In this document: positions 28,746 to 39,386 of the stretch, piece by piece
Numbering within the stretch: position 1 is the first letter of the stretch
How the letters are laid out: every line of letters starts with the position of its first letter
From: Cyanobacterium sp. HL-69
Lineage (GTDB): Bacteria; Cyanobacteriota; Cyanobacteriia; Cyanobacteriales; Cyanobacteriaceae
Direction: 5' to 3'
Assembly (NCBI GenBank): GCA_002813895.1
Contig: CP024912.1
Location: 1,736,001-1,800,000, forward strand
Length of the DNA stretch: 64,000 nt
Program-made: the position numbers and the translations under genes
Notes under the pieces: generated by a model
What the model was told of the DNA's origin: nothing
What the model saw: the letters and a program-made list of their open reading frames with translations, nothing else
The model's database searches: none

Positions 28746-29450
28746 CTAATGGATTGGTAATTCCAGGCAGTATCCTGCACCATAAACTGTTTTAATATAG
28801 CGAGGACGACGAGGATCTGGTTCTAGTTTTGTCCGTAAGTGGCGTACATGAACTCGGATAGTTTCAATGTCATCATTGGGATCATAACCCCATACTTCTT
28901 TTAAAATGTCACTGGGGGAGACGGTTTGACCATGTCTTTGTAAGAGACAGTGAAGTAATTCAAATTCGAGATGGGTTAGTTTGATGGTTTTGTCAAACCA
29001 AATCACTTCAAATCTTTCGGGTACGATAGTTAAAGGACCATAATTAAGAATTTCACTATGTTTGGCACTTTGGGGGGTGCGATCGCTCCTACGCAATAAA
29101 GCCTTAACCCTTGCCAACATTTCTTCTACCTCAAAGGGTTTGGTGAGGTAGTCATCAGCCCCTGCGTTAAAACCTTCTACTTTATTTTTTGTTTGAGCCA
29201 ACGCTGTTAACATTAGTACGGGGATATTTGCAGTACGTTCATCCCTTCTTAACCTTTGGCAAACGGTAAAACCATCTACCTTTGGCAACATTAGATCTAA
29301 CATAATTAAATCTGGTTGTAATTGAAGGGCGAGGGCTTGACCTTTTATACCATCTTCTGCTTGGGATATATCATAACCTGCCATTTCTAGGTTAATAGCT
29401 ACTAATTCTGAGATCGCTGGATCATCGTCAATGACCAATATTCGAGACAT
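28746..29450 (-). CDS. rpaA: RpaA, OmpR-family response regulator (circadian output)
   Basis: A 234-residue two-domain regulator. The receiver (about 1-120) has the acidic pocket D8-D10, the phospho-acceptor D52 in IMLDLMLP and K in TKPF. The winged-helix DNA-binding domain (about 135-232) ends [14 protein letters not shown]. The sequence [20 protein letters not shown] and the tail [15 protein letters not shown] mark the RpaA class rather than RpaB. RpaA is phosphorylated by SasA downstream of the Kai clock and drives dusk genes. It stands alone, about 250 bases from the Tic22-like gene. Confidence 0.94.
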   Translation of the reverse strand: MSRILVIDDDPAISELVAINLEMAGYDISQAEDGIKGQALALQLQPDLIMLDLMLPKVDGFTVCQRLRRDERTANIPVLMLTALAQTKNKVEGFNAGADDYLTKPFEVEEMLARVKALLRRSDRTPQSAKHSEILNYGPLTIVPERFEVIWFDKTIKLTHLEFELLHCLLQRHGQTVSPSDILKEVWGYDPNDDIETIRVHVRHLRTKLEPDPRRPRYIKTVYGAGYCLELPIH

Positions 29451-29584
29451 TCTATATCAAACCTTTTGTTATCTTGAGTTTTAATTTGTTTTATTAAGAA
29501 ATTATAAATTGTTATCTTATGTAACCGATTATAAGCAATATTACAAAAGGTGAACGTTTTTTATTTATGAAATGTTACGAAAAA

Positions 29585-29598
29585 TAGGGAATGGGGAA
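29585..29598. repeat. Short heptamer repeat
   Basis: TAGGGAA and TGGGGAA in tandem, followed by TAGTAATCTAATAATATTT. It belongs to the same family as 8347 and 14298 and lies between rpaA and the Nudix gene. Confidence 0.6.
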
Positions 29599-29633
29599 TA
29601 GTAATCTAATAATATTTCCTAGTTTTTAATTTC

Positions 29634-30125
29634 TTACAGTTGGGGTCGATCGCCCGTTAACTTATAATGAATATAATCAGCTAAAATGCGATCGTGATCA
29701 AAACAAAGATTTTTAGGAATATCCCAAAGGGGAAAAAGTGACACATTTAAAGCATCATCATCGGCTTTTGGCTCACCCTTAGCACGGGCAATAAATACAA
29801 TACTAATGGTATGTTTCCGTTTATCCCTCTGGGGGTCAGAATAAACATAGAACTGCTCCACCAAATCAACCCTTAAACTAACCTCCTCAAGGGCTTCCCT
29901 GATAGCCCCCTGCTCTACCGATTCTCCATAATCCACAAATCCCCCCGGAATAGCCCACCCAAAAGGCTCAAACTTACGCTCAATTAAAACAATAGGCGCA
30001 AACGAATTATTTTGAAACTGAGTTGCAAATTCAGGAGCGACAGAGGTATGATCAATCATCTCAATGATAATATCCACCGTGGGCGCTGGATTTTTATAAA
30101 TAACGGTATCTACGTCTAGCACCAT
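29634..30125 (-). CDS. Nudix hydrolase
   Basis: A 163-residue Nudix protein. The Nudix box begins at [13 protein letters not shown] and continues REALEEVSL, matching GX5EX7REUXEEXGU except that the last Gly is Ser. The substrate is probably a nucleoside diphosphate derivative such as ADP-ribose, but sequence does not fix it. Its ATG starts 3 bases behind the sigC stop, so the two genes are almost certainly cotranscribed. Confidence 0.9.
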   Translation of the reverse strand: MVLDVDTVIYKNPAPTVDIIIEMIDHTSVAPEFATQFQNNSFAPIVLIERKFEPFGWAIPGGFVDYGESVEQGAIREALEEVSLRVDLVEQFYVYSDPQRDKRKHTISIVFIARAKGEPKADDDALNVSLFPLWDIPKNLCFDHDRILADYIHYKLTGDRPQL

Positions 30126-30128
30126 GGG

Positions 30129-31343
30129 TTAACTAATAATTTCTAAATAATCGTGTAGTTGTTGGCGGGTGTTAGGCTGTCTTAATTTTTGAATAGCCTT
30201 GGCCTGAATTTGTCTCACCCTTTCCCGTGATAGGTGCATCATCTCGGCAGTATCACTGAGGGAATAGGTTTTGCCGTCCTCAAAACCATAACGCAGACGT
30301 AAAATTTTAGCTTCCCTTTCACTCAAACTGCTTAGTAGGGTGTTGACATCCTGACGCATGGAAATCAACATCAAATTTTCTTCGGGGGTGGCGGAGTCCG
30401 TCTCAATTAATTCTACTAATTCGGTGTTGTAGTCTTCCCCTACCTTGGTTTCAAGGGAAATAGAGCGAGGAATCTGGCTGAGAAAATTTCGTAACTCAAA
30501 GGCCGTCATTTCCATTTTTTCTGCCAACTCTTCGGCTTTGGGAGTCCTTCCCAGGGTTTGGGATAGTTGTCTCTGAGTTTTTTTGAGTAAGTTTAATTTT
30601 TCGGTAATATGGATAGGAATACGGATAGAACGGCTCTGAGTGGCGATCGCCCTTGTCATCCCTTGACGAATCCACCAATAAGCATAGGTACTAAAATGAT
30701 AACCCTTGCGATAATCAAACTTTTCCACCGCTTTTTCTAATCCTAAAGTTCCCTCTTGGATTAAATCCAGTAAGTCTAAACCACGGTTTTGATACTTTTT
30801 GGCAATGGAAACCACCAAACGCAGGTTTGCATTAATCATATGCTGTTTAGCACCCTTGCCCGTGGACAAGATTTCTTCTAATTCAATTATCTCTAATTTA
30901 GCTAACTCAGCCCATCTTTCGATGCCATTTTGCAAAACTTGTTTTAATTGAAGCGATGTTAAATCAAGCTCTGCACACCATTCATCCATACTTGGTAACC
31001 GTGACAATTTTTTTGATAAAGACTCATAACACTCAAAGGCGTTGATATAGTCCTTAATTTTGTCCTCCTCCTTGTGCTTGTCTCGTAAATCAATGAGCTT
31101 TTTGGAGGAGCAAACTTTTCTGGCCAAATCAATTTCTTGTTCTTTGGTTAAAAGTGGAATCCGCCCAATGTCCCGTAAATAGAGCCTGACAGAATCTCTT
31201 GAGTTGGGGGGACGATGGACGGACTGATTTTTTTCCGAAAAAGTCACGGTAGGAAGTTTTCCAGAGGAAGACGGTGAAGCAGAAGATAATTCTTCAAAAG
31301 ACGAGGCTCGGACATTTTCTGGGCGAAAATAAAACTTTGACAT
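30129..31343 (-). CDS. sigC: SigC, group 2 sigma factor
   Basis: A 404-residue sigma-70-family factor. Region 1.2 has [21 protein letters not shown]. Region 2 has the -10 recognition and melting block [20 protein letters not shown] followed by [12 protein letters not shown]. Region 4.2 has the -35 helix-turn-helix [18 protein letters not shown]. The N-terminal Ser/Pro-rich segment and total length match SigC of Synechocystis, linked to stationary-phase, nitrogen and high-CO2 responses. ATG 31343 is preceded by AGGAAAAG; an upstream ATG in frame at 31397 is less likely. The 309-base gap to the divergent kinase-like gene shows no clear operator. Confidence 0.87.
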   Translation of the reverse strand: MSKFYFRPENVRASSFEELSSASPSSSGKLPTVTFSEKNQSVHRPPNSRDSVRLYLRDIGRIPLLTKEQEIDLARKVCSSKKLIDLRDKHKEEDKIKDYINAFECYESLSKKLSRLPSMDEWCAELDLTSLQLKQVLQNGIERWAELAKLEIIELEEILSTGKGAKQHMINANLRLVVSIAKKYQNRGLDLLDLIQEGTLGLEKAVEKFDYRKGYHFSTYAYWWIRQGMTRAIATQSRSIRIPIHITEKLNLLKKTQRQLSQTLGRTPKAEELAEKMEMTAFELRNFLSQIPRSISLETKVGEDYNTELVELIETDSATPEENLMLISMRQDVNTLLSSLSEREAKILRLRYGFEDGKTYSLSDTAEMMHLSRERVRQIQAKAIQKLRQPNTRQQLHDYLEIIS

Positions 31344-31652
31344 AATCGCTGTTCTTTTCCTAATGTGACTTATTCGATTTCCCTCAATATACACCAAAAA
31401 AAAAAATTCGCTACATTTTTTGTAAAAAAACTTTAATCATCTTCGAAAATATACACATTTTAGTTAAGTTGTGATAAGAAAAATGGTTTGGAGCCAAGAG
31501 TGTTTATATGTTCAAGGTTTTAAAATAAACAAAGCAAAGCTCATATTTTAATGGTTAATAATGCACTAACGTTCGGTTATACTCATTTATGAAACCTAGG
31601 ACAACAGGTTATTATGAACATGTGCGAAACGTTATTAGTATGACATTAAGTA

Positions 31653-33107
31653 ATGATTGTATCTGATCCTCTATCCCTCCAGTTAACAGATCTTTTTCCT
31701 TCCAATGGTTCTTTTAACTCCCAGTTTGTTGGTGTTGCCCCTCAGAAAACCGAGGTTAAGGCACAGCAAGAGTGGTACAGTGCGATCGTATCTATACAAC
31801 AATTATTACACTTAACTATTTCCCCCCAATGCCCCAAGACAGTACAGGGGGTAGTAATTTCATCACCCACTCCAGCCATTACCCACACAGAATTGGTAGG
31901 CCACCTAGAAGTTGCCGTTTTTTCCCCCTCCCTAGAAGGAAAAATGATACTTCCCGCTTGTGAAAAAAATACCGTTGTCACAGATCAACTTTTTTCCCCC
32001 ATTAATATCCCCCTACAAGGGCAAGACTCCCTCAACAACGAAGATTTTTGTCTTGTGTTAACTAATGAGTTTAGCTGTCTCTTAGTAAAAGGAATAAACT
32101 CCCATAAACAAAGTATTTTTAACTTTTCTTTTGATCCAGATTTGATTAATCAAGCATGGGTTTTATTAAGAAAAAAATTAGTTATTAACTACCAATATCA
32201 AGAAAACTATTTACAAGAGTTAATAAATAAATTTAGTCCTAGAAGTCCTCACTACAAAATAGTAAGTCATTTTAGTCAGTGTTTATTAGAAAATCTCAGA
32301 TTAACTGAGTTAAAAAAATCAGAAGAAATTATTTCTCAAACAGAAAAAAAACGTCATCAAAGTATTTCTCTCAAGAAAACACCTCTACCTCCTTATCCAG
32401 AAATTGAGTTATTACAAGCCCTCACCCACGAAATTAGAACTCCTCTAACTTCCATTAAAACTCTTACGAAATTGTTACAGAAAAAAGCAAAATCATTTCC
32501 CGAATTAACTAAATATTTAGAGATGATAGAGCAAGAATGTAGTGAACAAATTAACAGAATGGATCTAATTTTTCGGGTAGCAGAATTAGAAGCAACTCCC
32601 CATAAACAAAAAGAACTTAATTTAGTTCCTGTATGCCTAGAACAAATCTTAAATCAAACTATTCCTATCTGGAAAAGACAAGCCCAAAGAAGAAATATTG
32701 TTCTTGATTTTATCGTACCCCAAAAGTTACCCCAAGTAGTAAGCGACCCCGTGATTTTAACCCAAATGTTGGGGGGATTAATGGAAAAATTTACTCGAAA
32801 TATTCCTAGTGGGGGACATTTTCAGGTGTTAGTTTTACCGTCAGGAGATCAACTTAAATTACAATTTTTATCAGAGTCAAATTTGAATAGTAATCAGGTA
32901 AAATGTCTAGGCAAATTACTTTTGTTTCAACCAGAAACGGGTAGTTTATCTCTAAATCCTGATGTGACTAAACACATTTTTAATGTGTTGGGTGGTAAGT
33001 TAATTATTAAACAAAATCAAAATAAGGGTGAAGTTTTAACGGTTTTTCTTCCCCTCGGAAAACAAAAAAGAACCACTAACCATCCACAATTAACAATGGA
33101 TAGTTAG
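31653..33107 (+). CDS. Histidine-kinase-like protein with a degenerate ATP-binding domain
   Basis: A 484-residue protein with no membrane span. An unrecognised sensor-like region (about 1-245) leads to a HisKA dimerisation helix with the phospho-accepting His intact in LTHEIRTPLTSIK (about 260-275). The HATPase region (about 330-470) still follows the fold order, but the N-box reads LGGLMEKFTRN without its magnesium-binding Asn, and the DxGxG G1 box is missing. A G2-like remnant GSLSL and the final KGEVLTVFLPLG remain. It may bind or receive phosphate without autokinase activity. It faces sigC divergently. No response regulator gene is adjacent. Confidence 0.82.
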   Translation: MIVSDPLSLQLTDLFPSNGSFNSQFVGVAPQKTEVKAQQEWYSAIVSIQQLLHLTISPQCPKTVQGVVISSPTPAITHTELVGHLEVAVFSPSLEGKMILPACEKNTVVTDQLFSPINIPLQGQDSLNNEDFCLVLTNEFSCLLVKGINSHKQSIFNFSFDPDLINQAWVLLRKKLVINYQYQENYLQELINKFSPRSPHYKIVSHFSQCLLENLRLTELKKSEEIISQTEKKRHQSISLKKTPLPPYPEIELLQALTHEIRTPLTSIKTLTKLLQKKAKSFPELTKYLEMIEQECSEQINRMDLIFRVAELEATPHKQKELNLVPVCLEQILNQTIPIWKRQAQRRNIVLDFIVPQKLPQVVSDPVILTQMLGGLMEKFTRNIPSGGHFQVLVLPSGDQLKLQFLSESNLNSNQVKCLGKLLLFQPETGSLSLNPDVTKHIFNVLGGKLIIKQNQNKGEVLTVFLPLGKQKRTTNHPQLTMDS

Positions 33108-33224
33108 GAGTTACTACTAAAGTGGAAATGTTCGTAAAATAAAACTCTTACAAATATTATTCTTCTCACAAAATAGCCCAATTGTAGTAATTATCATGGT
33201 TACTGGGTACAAAACGATCCTCCT

Positions 33225-33250
33225 AAATCCCCCGCAAATTCGGGGGACTT
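33225..33250. repeat. CCCCCG-N6-CGGGGG palindromic repeat
   Basis: AAATCCCCCG-CAAATT-CGGGGGACTT, a 6-bp GC stem with partial outer pairing. It resembles a dispersed palindrome common in cyanobacterial genomes (TAAATCCCCC...GGGGGACTT). It lies between the convergent kinase-like and MFS genes. A TGTAGAGACGT motif at about 33369-33379 may be half of another known dispersed palindrome. Confidence 0.6.
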
Positions 33251-33385
33251 GAGAACAATAAATGCACCTCATAGTTACAAAAAACGCTATATTATTGACA
33301 TAGATGATAAATTATTTAAAATAAATACTATTTAAAATACACGGTCATTTTTACTTATACTTAACCCCTGTAGAGACGTAACACC

Positions 33386-34774
33386 CTAATTATCCTTAAT
33401 GGCATGATAATCAGGAACTTTACCCCATGCAAACTTGAGGGAGTTGGATAGATTTTTGTTGGCACTCGTCACAAAGATAATGAGGGCGATAACTGCCATA
33501 AATCCTGCAATGGCAAAAAGGAGAGGATAGCCACCAAAGTCGAGGAATATTGAGCCGATGACGGCGCTACCAAGGGCTACTCCGATGTCGAAACCACCGA
33601 CACAGAGGGAAAATGTTTTGCCTCTTTCTTTGAAGTTACAACGATCTGAAATGAGGGCGAGGGTAACGGGAATAAGCATTCCAGCCCCTGCTCCTTCAAA
33701 TAGGGCGGCTACAATGAGGGCGGAGGGGGTTATGGCGGATACTAACAAAATCATGGAAATGATATAACAAAAAAGGCTGACGGTGATGAAACGCCCTCTA
33801 CCATAGACATCGGAGGCTTGACCTGCAAAAAATCGGACGGAAAAAGAGGCGATCGCTGTTCCTGTGTAAAAAAGACCAACGTTAAAGTTAATATCTAATT
33901 CTCTGATGTGAAGGGGAAGAAAGGTGATGATGGTACTAAACAGTGAGCCGACTAAAAGTAATACTAAGGCAGGTACCAGAAAAGAACGGTCTAAAAATAA
34001 TTCTTTGAAACCACGACTATAGTTGTCTTTTTGTGAGGTGGGATTGTGGGCGGATGCTTTTTGTTTTTCTCTGATTTGCTGTTGTCTTTCGGGGGGAAAT
34101 TCCCTCACCCGACAGGCGAGAAAGAGGGACAGAAATCCACATATTGCACAGAAGGAAAATAAAACTTGATAGGTGCTATACTCTTGTAAAAAACCTCCCA
34201 CCGCCGGCCCTACTGCCATACCGAGGGGTATTACTAAGCTCATATAGCCGATTAGTTCTCCTTTTTGTTTGGGGGGTGATATGTCCACCACAAGGGCGCT
34301 GTAACCTGTGGTAAAGGCGGCGATGCTGATGCCGTGAAATGCTCTAATGGCCATCAGTTGGGGAATTTCGTTGAACAATAAGTAACACATAGGGGCGATC
34401 GCCGCTACCGTTGCACCGATGAGAATAATTACTTTACGGCTGGGGTAATAAACCAGACTACCGAATATTGATTTACCTAAATTGAAGATAAATTGATTAA
34501 TAGTTTTAGGAAAAGGGCTTTTCTGTAAACAAAGGTTGAGGCTTTCATCGGCTAACTGTCCTAACCATACTCTAGAGCCTAATAAACCGATGGCAAAGAA
34601 ACTCATCACTAGGGCTACTTGTTTAGGGGCGGCACCCATATCTTCTATGTAAGCAGGAAGGGTGGGAAGCAATGATGACATACTCATCCAAAATAGTAAC
34701 CCCGAGGCGAATAAAATGGCGATGTCTATTAGTTTTTGGCGCTCGATGGTTTGAAATACCTTCAGAAAATTCAC
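33386..34774 (-). CDS. MFS transporter
   Basis: A 462-residue major facilitator with about 12 hydrophobic helices in two halves. The first loop carries LLGSRVWLGQLADES, the usual GXXXDRXGRR-like loop 2-3 motif; the second-half equivalent is FFAGQASDVYGRGRF. A soluble loop near 225-250 (RQQQIREKQKASAHNPTSQ) links the halves. It is probably a drug or metabolite exporter; the substrate is unknown. It converges with the kinase-like gene. Confidence 0.92.
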   Translation of the reverse strand: MNFLKVFQTIERQKLIDIAILFASGLLFWMSMSSLLPTLPAYIEDMGAAPKQVALVMSFFAIGLLGSRVWLGQLADESLNLCLQKSPFPKTINQFIFNLGKSIFGSLVYYPSRKVIILIGATVAAIAPMCYLLFNEIPQLMAIRAFHGISIAAFTTGYSALVVDISPPKQKGELIGYMSLVIPLGMAVGPAVGGFLQEYSTYQVLFSFCAICGFLSLFLACRVREFPPERQQQIREKQKASAHNPTSQKDNYSRGFKELFLDRSFLVPALVLLLVGSLFSTIITFLPLHIRELDINFNVGLFYTGTAIASFSVRFFAGQASDVYGRGRFITVSLFCYIISMILLVSAITPSALIVAALFEGAGAGMLIPVTLALISDRCNFKERGKTFSLCVGGFDIGVALGSAVIGSIFLDFGGYPLLFAIAGFMAVIALIIFVTSANKNLSNSLKFAWGKVPDYHAIKDN

Positions 34775-34831
34775 TGTTTGTGACTAATTTTGTTACAAAA
34801 GTTCATCTTCTATTATCCCTTAAAAAAAATA

Positions 34832-35749
34832 TTACGGCAGTTCTACGGAGCTGGGTTTGGCGATGTGGGGTAACCCCCAACCTAGTTTTTCTCTGAGAAT
34901 GCGGAAAAATTCGGGGGATTGCAAACGGATAAATCTGGCATCATAGGGCGATCGCACCATACGCACTTGATCATCCGGCAAAATATAACATCCAGCGTTA
35001 CCATCTCCTACCATCACCATTTGATTGTTGGTGGCAGGATAAATCGTGACAGGCTCTTTGTCAGAAAAAACTAATGCCCGTGAAGCGAGGGAATGGGGGC
35101 AAATAGGAGCCAGTTGAAACACAGGTACATCAGGAGTTACCACAGGCCCCCCCGCACTGAGGGAGTAAGCCGTTGAACCCGTGGGGGTGGAAATAATTAC
35201 TCCGTCGGCGGCAATATCTACGGGGGCGTGTCTGCCGATTTTTATTTCAAAATGACACATACTCGTGAGGGGTTCTCGGTGTACTACTACTTCATTAAGG
35301 CAAAGGGCTTCCCAAAGTTTGACCTTGTCTCGAACCACATTTACCTCAATCATCGATCGCACCTCAACCTCATAATCTCCCTTAAGTACCTGTGCGATCG
35401 CCGTATCAAGCTGATTAAGATAAATTTCGGTCAAAAAGCCCAAATGTCCTGTATTCACCGTCAAAACAGGAATATTGTGGGGAGCAACCTGACGACAAGC
35501 CGATAAAACCGTACCATCTCCCCCCAACACAATGGCGAGTTTCATGTCCTTGTCAAATTCTGGCTCCGCTATCTGTTCGATAGGGCTATGACATACGGGG
35601 CGATCGGGATAAGAATAACCTAAAATACCAGTGTAGCCCGTGGCTAAGTAAACATCGTAACCCTTTGCCGTTAAACTTGATTGTAATTCCGCAGCGATTT
35701 GACAGGCAATAGGTTTTACATCGTTGTAGATAACACCGATTTTAGGCAT
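34832..35749 (-). CDS. nadK: NAD kinase
   Basis: A 305-residue ATP-NAD kinase that makes NADP. The signature GGDGT is at 76-80, followed by NTGHLGFL, then [15 protein letters not shown]. Length is normal. Cyanobacteria usually have two NAD kinases; I cannot tell which of the two this is. I take ATG 35749; the TTG just before it (35752) is in frame. Confidence 0.96.
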   Translation of the reverse strand: MPKIGVIYNDVKPIACQIAAELQSSLTAKGYDVYLATGYTGILGYSYPDRPVCHSPIEQIAEPEFDKDMKLAIVLGGDGTVLSACRQVAPHNIPVLTVNTGHLGFLTEIYLNQLDTAIAQVLKGDYEVEVRSMIEVNVVRDKVKLWEALCLNEVVVHREPLTSMCHFEIKIGRHAPVDIAADGVIISTPTGSTAYSLSAGGPVVTPDVPVFQLAPICPHSLASRALVFSDKEPVTIYPATNNQMVMVGDGNAGCYILPDDQVRMVRSPYDARFIRLQSPEFFRILREKLGWGLPHIAKPSSVELP

Positions 35750-35927
35750 CAATAAATATTCCTAGTAAAATTTGACCGAGAAAGACTTAAGTTCCCATAA
35801 CACCATAGGCATTATACCAGAATCAGCGATTTTTCCCCATGAACTTTAATTATTTTCACTTTTAAACTCAGATTTTTAAGAAAATTTTAAGGGGTTATGG
35901 AGTCGTTTTCCTATGCTTTTACTATTG

Positions 35928-37205
35928 TTATCGAGATTTTAAACTATTAATTTGATTTTGAGCATCGCTAATTAACATCTGTGCTTCGGCGTAAGATGTT
36001 GAATTTGGATCTATGTCTTGTAAAATATTTATTATTTCTTGAATTTGAACAATACGCCGATTAATATTATTTGGTGAATCTTCCATATTTACTGTACTAG
36101 AACGATAATTATTAATTAAATCTTCGGCTTTATTAAAATTACGTAAAGAATCTTCTTCTGCCTCTTTTCTTAATCTTACATCTCGTAAACTGTCTTCATA
36201 TTCAACAATAATACGGTTAGCTTGACGATAGCCCTCTAAGTCGTCACGAGAAATTTGTTTTAATTCACCAATAGCCCTTTCCCATAAATTTTCAATCTCT
36301 GACCATTCACTTACCGTGTAGGGGGGATTTTGTCCTCTTACTTTAGCCAAATTAGCAAAATCTTGAGCGGTACTAATAAAAGTAACTAACCTTTCATTAT
36401 TAGCAGAAAAACCCACGACATCTTCAAAATCTAATTGATGAGCAACCAATTTTTGTTGAGCAATAGTACCCGCAAAAGTAGATGGAGAAATCAAGTTAAA
36501 TTCATTAAGCATAGTGCGCCATTGTTGAATTATTTGTCTTCTTTCTGTGTCAGAATTACTATTTTGATATTGATTTTTAATTTCTGTGAGTTGGTTTTCT
36601 AGTCTATTTAAAGTAGTTTTAGCATTATTTCCTTGAAAAATTTTCGCCTCTAATTCTCCTACCTTTCTGCGCATTTCTACAAATCTTGAACCAGAAAAAC
36701 TAGAACGATAAAGAGAACGAGAACCACTGTATCCCATTAAGTCATTTTGAGCAACAATAGGAATATTATCTAAATAAATCTTACCTTCTTGCAATCTTTG
36801 GGAACCTAATTCAAGGTCAGAAAAATCGGTGGCACTATCAATTAATTGTTCTGCTTGTTCTGTTAAATTAAGAGCTTTTTTGAAATTATTTTCTACTATA
36901 ATTTGACTAGGCAAAAGTAATACAGGAGCGTGATTATTGATAGGGCGACGAATAGCGGCGTAGGGTAAATTGACGATGTATAAAAATCCGATGGGAATAC
37001 CCAAACCTATACAGGTAATTAATATTTGCCTAATGGATGATTTAAATTTCGGTTTTGATTTTGATTTTTGAGGAGAATCTTTTGTTTTTGGATTATTAAT
37101 TTCTTCTTCTAGCTGTTCTAACCTTGTTTTTGATTCGATTTTTGGTGGGGCTAACTCTAGGCTGTTATTTTCTTTTTTTTTCCTAAAAATAGTTTTAAAG
37201 AACAT
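35928..37205 (-). CDS. Single-span membrane protein with helical extracytoplasmic region, unknown
   Basis: A 425-residue protein. A basic, charged N-terminus (about 1-57) precedes one membrane helix (about 60-80, ILITCIGLGIPIGFLYIV). The remainder is almost all alpha-helical and rich in Gln, Asn and Glu, for example about 105-230 and 285-425, ending in a coiled-coil-like helix. No known domain is recognised. The positive-inside pattern suggests a cytoplasmic N-terminus and a periplasmic or lumenal C-terminus. The charged pre-region has many Lys/Pro and looks disordered. It sits between nadK and sir on the same strand without tight linkage. Confidence 0.7.
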   Translation of the reverse strand: MFFKTIFRKKKENNSLELAPPKIESKTRLEQLEEEINNPKTKDSPQKSKSKPKFKSSIRQILITCIGLGIPIGFLYIVNLPYAAIRRPINNHAPVLLLPSQIIVENNFKKALNLTEQAEQLIDSATDFSDLELGSQRLQEGKIYLDNIPIVAQNDLMGYSGSRSLYRSSFSGSRFVEMRRKVGELEAKIFQGNNAKTTLNRLENQLTEIKNQYQNSNSDTERRQIIQQWRTMLNEFNLISPSTFAGTIAQQKLVAHQLDFEDVVGFSANNERLVTFISTAQDFANLAKVRGQNPPYTVSEWSEIENLWERAIGELKQISRDDLEGYRQANRIIVEYEDSLRDVRLRKEAEEDSLRNFNKAEDLINNYRSSTVNMEDSPNNINRRIVQIQEIINILQDIDPNSTSYAEAQMLISDAQNQINSLKSR

Positions 37206-37361
37206 GGTAAGCTCAAATATTTGTTATGCATAATATATATTATGCCCGTAAAACATCTTCTAACTCTCATCCAAGAAAAAAAGGGGCTATGGGGGAAGAT
37301 GTCCCCCTAAAATTAATGGAAAATCAATAACTCGATTAAAAAATTAATTGTCAATTATCCA

Positions 37362-39290
37362 TTATTTAGTGAAATAGGCTTCTAAAGCCTCGGCAACAAT
37401 TTGATTCATCGCTTTTTTCTCTTCACCAGCAATGGTTTTTAATTTTTGGTACCATTCCTCGTTAACACTGATACGATGTTCATTACGTTTTGCACGGGGT
37501 TTCTTTTCGCCTTTTTTCATAGTTTTTTGATTATTAGGTTGATAAGTTTGGGCATATTCTCTGAGGGCATCGAAACCGACACGATTACAGAAGTCGCCAA
37601 AGGTTTCATTTTTCTTTTTGCTATCACGAAAGTAAACAAATAGAGGTTCTAAAAACTGCTCTAATTCCGCAATATTGAGTTTTTCTTGGTAGGTACGCGC
37701 CAATCTGGTTTGATTTGGGCAACCTCCTAACCACATTTGGTAAACATTGGGGGCCGAACCCACAAACCCTAATTCTGCCATATAAGGGCGCGCACAACCA
37801 TTGGGGCAACCCGTCATCCGAATGACGAAGGTTTCTTCTGCCATACCTAATTTAGCCAAAAGGGTGTCAATGCGATCGATTATGCTAGGTAAAATTCGCT
37901 CTGATTCAGTGGTGGCTAATCCGCAGGTGGGTAGGGCGGGACAAGCCATGGAATAACGGGTAAGATGATTGACGTTATCAGGATCTAATTCTACGCCGTT
38001 ATTACGGAAAACTTGGTTAATGTCTTCTTGCCATTGGGGATTAATTTCATAAAGAATGATGTTATGGTTAGCACTCAGGCGGGTAGGTAATTCATATTTG
38101 GTGATTACTTCCTTGAGGGCGGTTTTGAGTTGGAATTGACCATCATTTTTTACTCTACCGTTTTCTACAGAAATACCAAGGAAAAGTTTACCATCTCCTT
38201 GCTCATGCCATCCGAGATAGTCTTCATATTTCCACTTGGGTAGTTTTTTGAAGGATTCTAATTTTTTGCCGAAGTATTCTTGTAGTTTGGTTTTAAATCT
38301 TTCTACTCCCCAATCATTGATTAAATACTTCATTCTGGAATGACGGCGGTTAGTGCGATCGCCATAATCCCTTTGAGTAGCGACTACTGCTTTGACTAAA
38401 TCAAATACATCATCTTTTTTCACATAACCAATTTCATCAGCACTACGGGCAAAGGTTTCCTCTTTACGATGGGTACGTCCCAAACCACCCCCAGCAAGGA
38501 CATTAAACCCCTGCAATTCGCCTTTTTTATTGGTAATCACCACCAAACTAAGGTCATGGGTATAAATATCAATGGAGTTGTCTCCCGGCACAGTGACAGA
38601 ACATTTAAACTTACGAGGCATATATTGAGTACCGTAAATAGGCTCTGGGGAGTCCTCAAAATTAGTACCATTTTTGCCTTTTTGGCGGGCTGCTTTGACT
38701 TCGGGGGCTTCTTCGGCAGTGATGGCTTTTTCACCATCTAACCAAATCTCATAATAAGCACCACTTTGGGGAGCGAGTAAATCCGCTATTTTGTCGGCAT
38801 ATTCCCAAGCGTATTGATAATCTAACCTATTCTTGTAGGGGGCAGGAGGTGCCATCACATTACGGTTTAAGTCTCCACAAGCCCCTAGGGTAGAACCCAT
38901 GTTCTGCACAATGGTTTTAATGACGGTTTTAAGATTTTTCTTTAAAATACCGTGGATTTGATAACCCTGTCTGGTGGTAACTCTGAGGGTATGGTTGCCA
39001 TATTCTTCCGAAAGTTGCTCAAGGGCAAGGTAAAGTTGAGGAGGAATAAACCCTCCTGGGTTACGGGTACGTAACATAAACTGATAGTCTTTTTCTTGCC
39101 CTTTTACCCGATTGTCTCGGTTATCTTGTTGATAAGAGCCGTGAAATTTTAATATTTGAATACCATCTTCACTAAAATGGGTGGTATCTTGCTTTAATTC
39201 CGTGGCTACTGGTTCTCTTAAAAAGTTACTACGCTCTTTAATTCCTTCCACTTTTGAGCGTTTTTTCTCAATGGTTGAACTGTCTGTCAT
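37362..39290 (-). CDS. sir: Ferredoxin-sulfite reductase with a C-terminal ribbon-helix-helix-like tail
   Basis: A 642-residue enzyme reducing sulfite to sulfide with six electrons from ferredoxin in sulfur assimilation. The 4Fe-4S/siroheme ligands are C450 and C456 in CPALPTC and C495 and C499 in CPNGC. Siroheme-contact arginines are in [13 protein letters not shown]. After the reductase core, residues about 589-604 are very basic ([12 protein letters not shown]), and 605-639 read as a ribbon-helix-helix-like module ([17 protein letters not shown], then [12 protein letters not shown]). This tail may bind DNA or another acidic partner. The gene appears monocistronic. Confidence 0.95.
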   Translation of the reverse strand: MTDSSTIEKKRSKVEGIKERSNFLREPVATELKQDTTHFSEDGIQILKFHGSYQQDNRDNRVKGQEKDYQFMLRTRNPGGFIPPQLYLALEQLSEEYGNHTLRVTTRQGYQIHGILKKNLKTVIKTIVQNMGSTLGACGDLNRNVMAPPAPYKNRLDYQYAWEYADKIADLLAPQSGAYYEIWLDGEKAITAEEAPEVKAARQKGKNGTNFEDSPEPIYGTQYMPRKFKCSVTVPGDNSIDIYTHDLSLVVITNKKGELQGFNVLAGGGLGRTHRKEETFARSADEIGYVKKDDVFDLVKAVVATQRDYGDRTNRRHSRMKYLINDWGVERFKTKLQEYFGKKLESFKKLPKWKYEDYLGWHEQGDGKLFLGISVENGRVKNDGQFQLKTALKEVITKYELPTRLSANHNIILYEINPQWQEDINQVFRNNGVELDPDNVNHLTRYSMACPALPTCGLATTESERILPSIIDRIDTLLAKLGMAEETFVIRMTGCPNGCARPYMAELGFVGSAPNVYQMWLGGCPNQTRLARTYQEKLNIAELEQFLEPLFVYFRDSKKKNETFGDFCNRVGFDALREYAQTYQPNNQKTMKKGEKKPRAKRNEHRISVNEEWYQKLKTIAGEEKKAMNQIVAEALEAYFTK

Positions 39291-39386
39291 TACTTTTGTA
39301 TATTTTTTGTCAGATTCCTATTTACTATTCTAGTGCGATCGCACTTTACCTGCCATTAGAGACACAAAAATTAAAAACAAAAAAAC

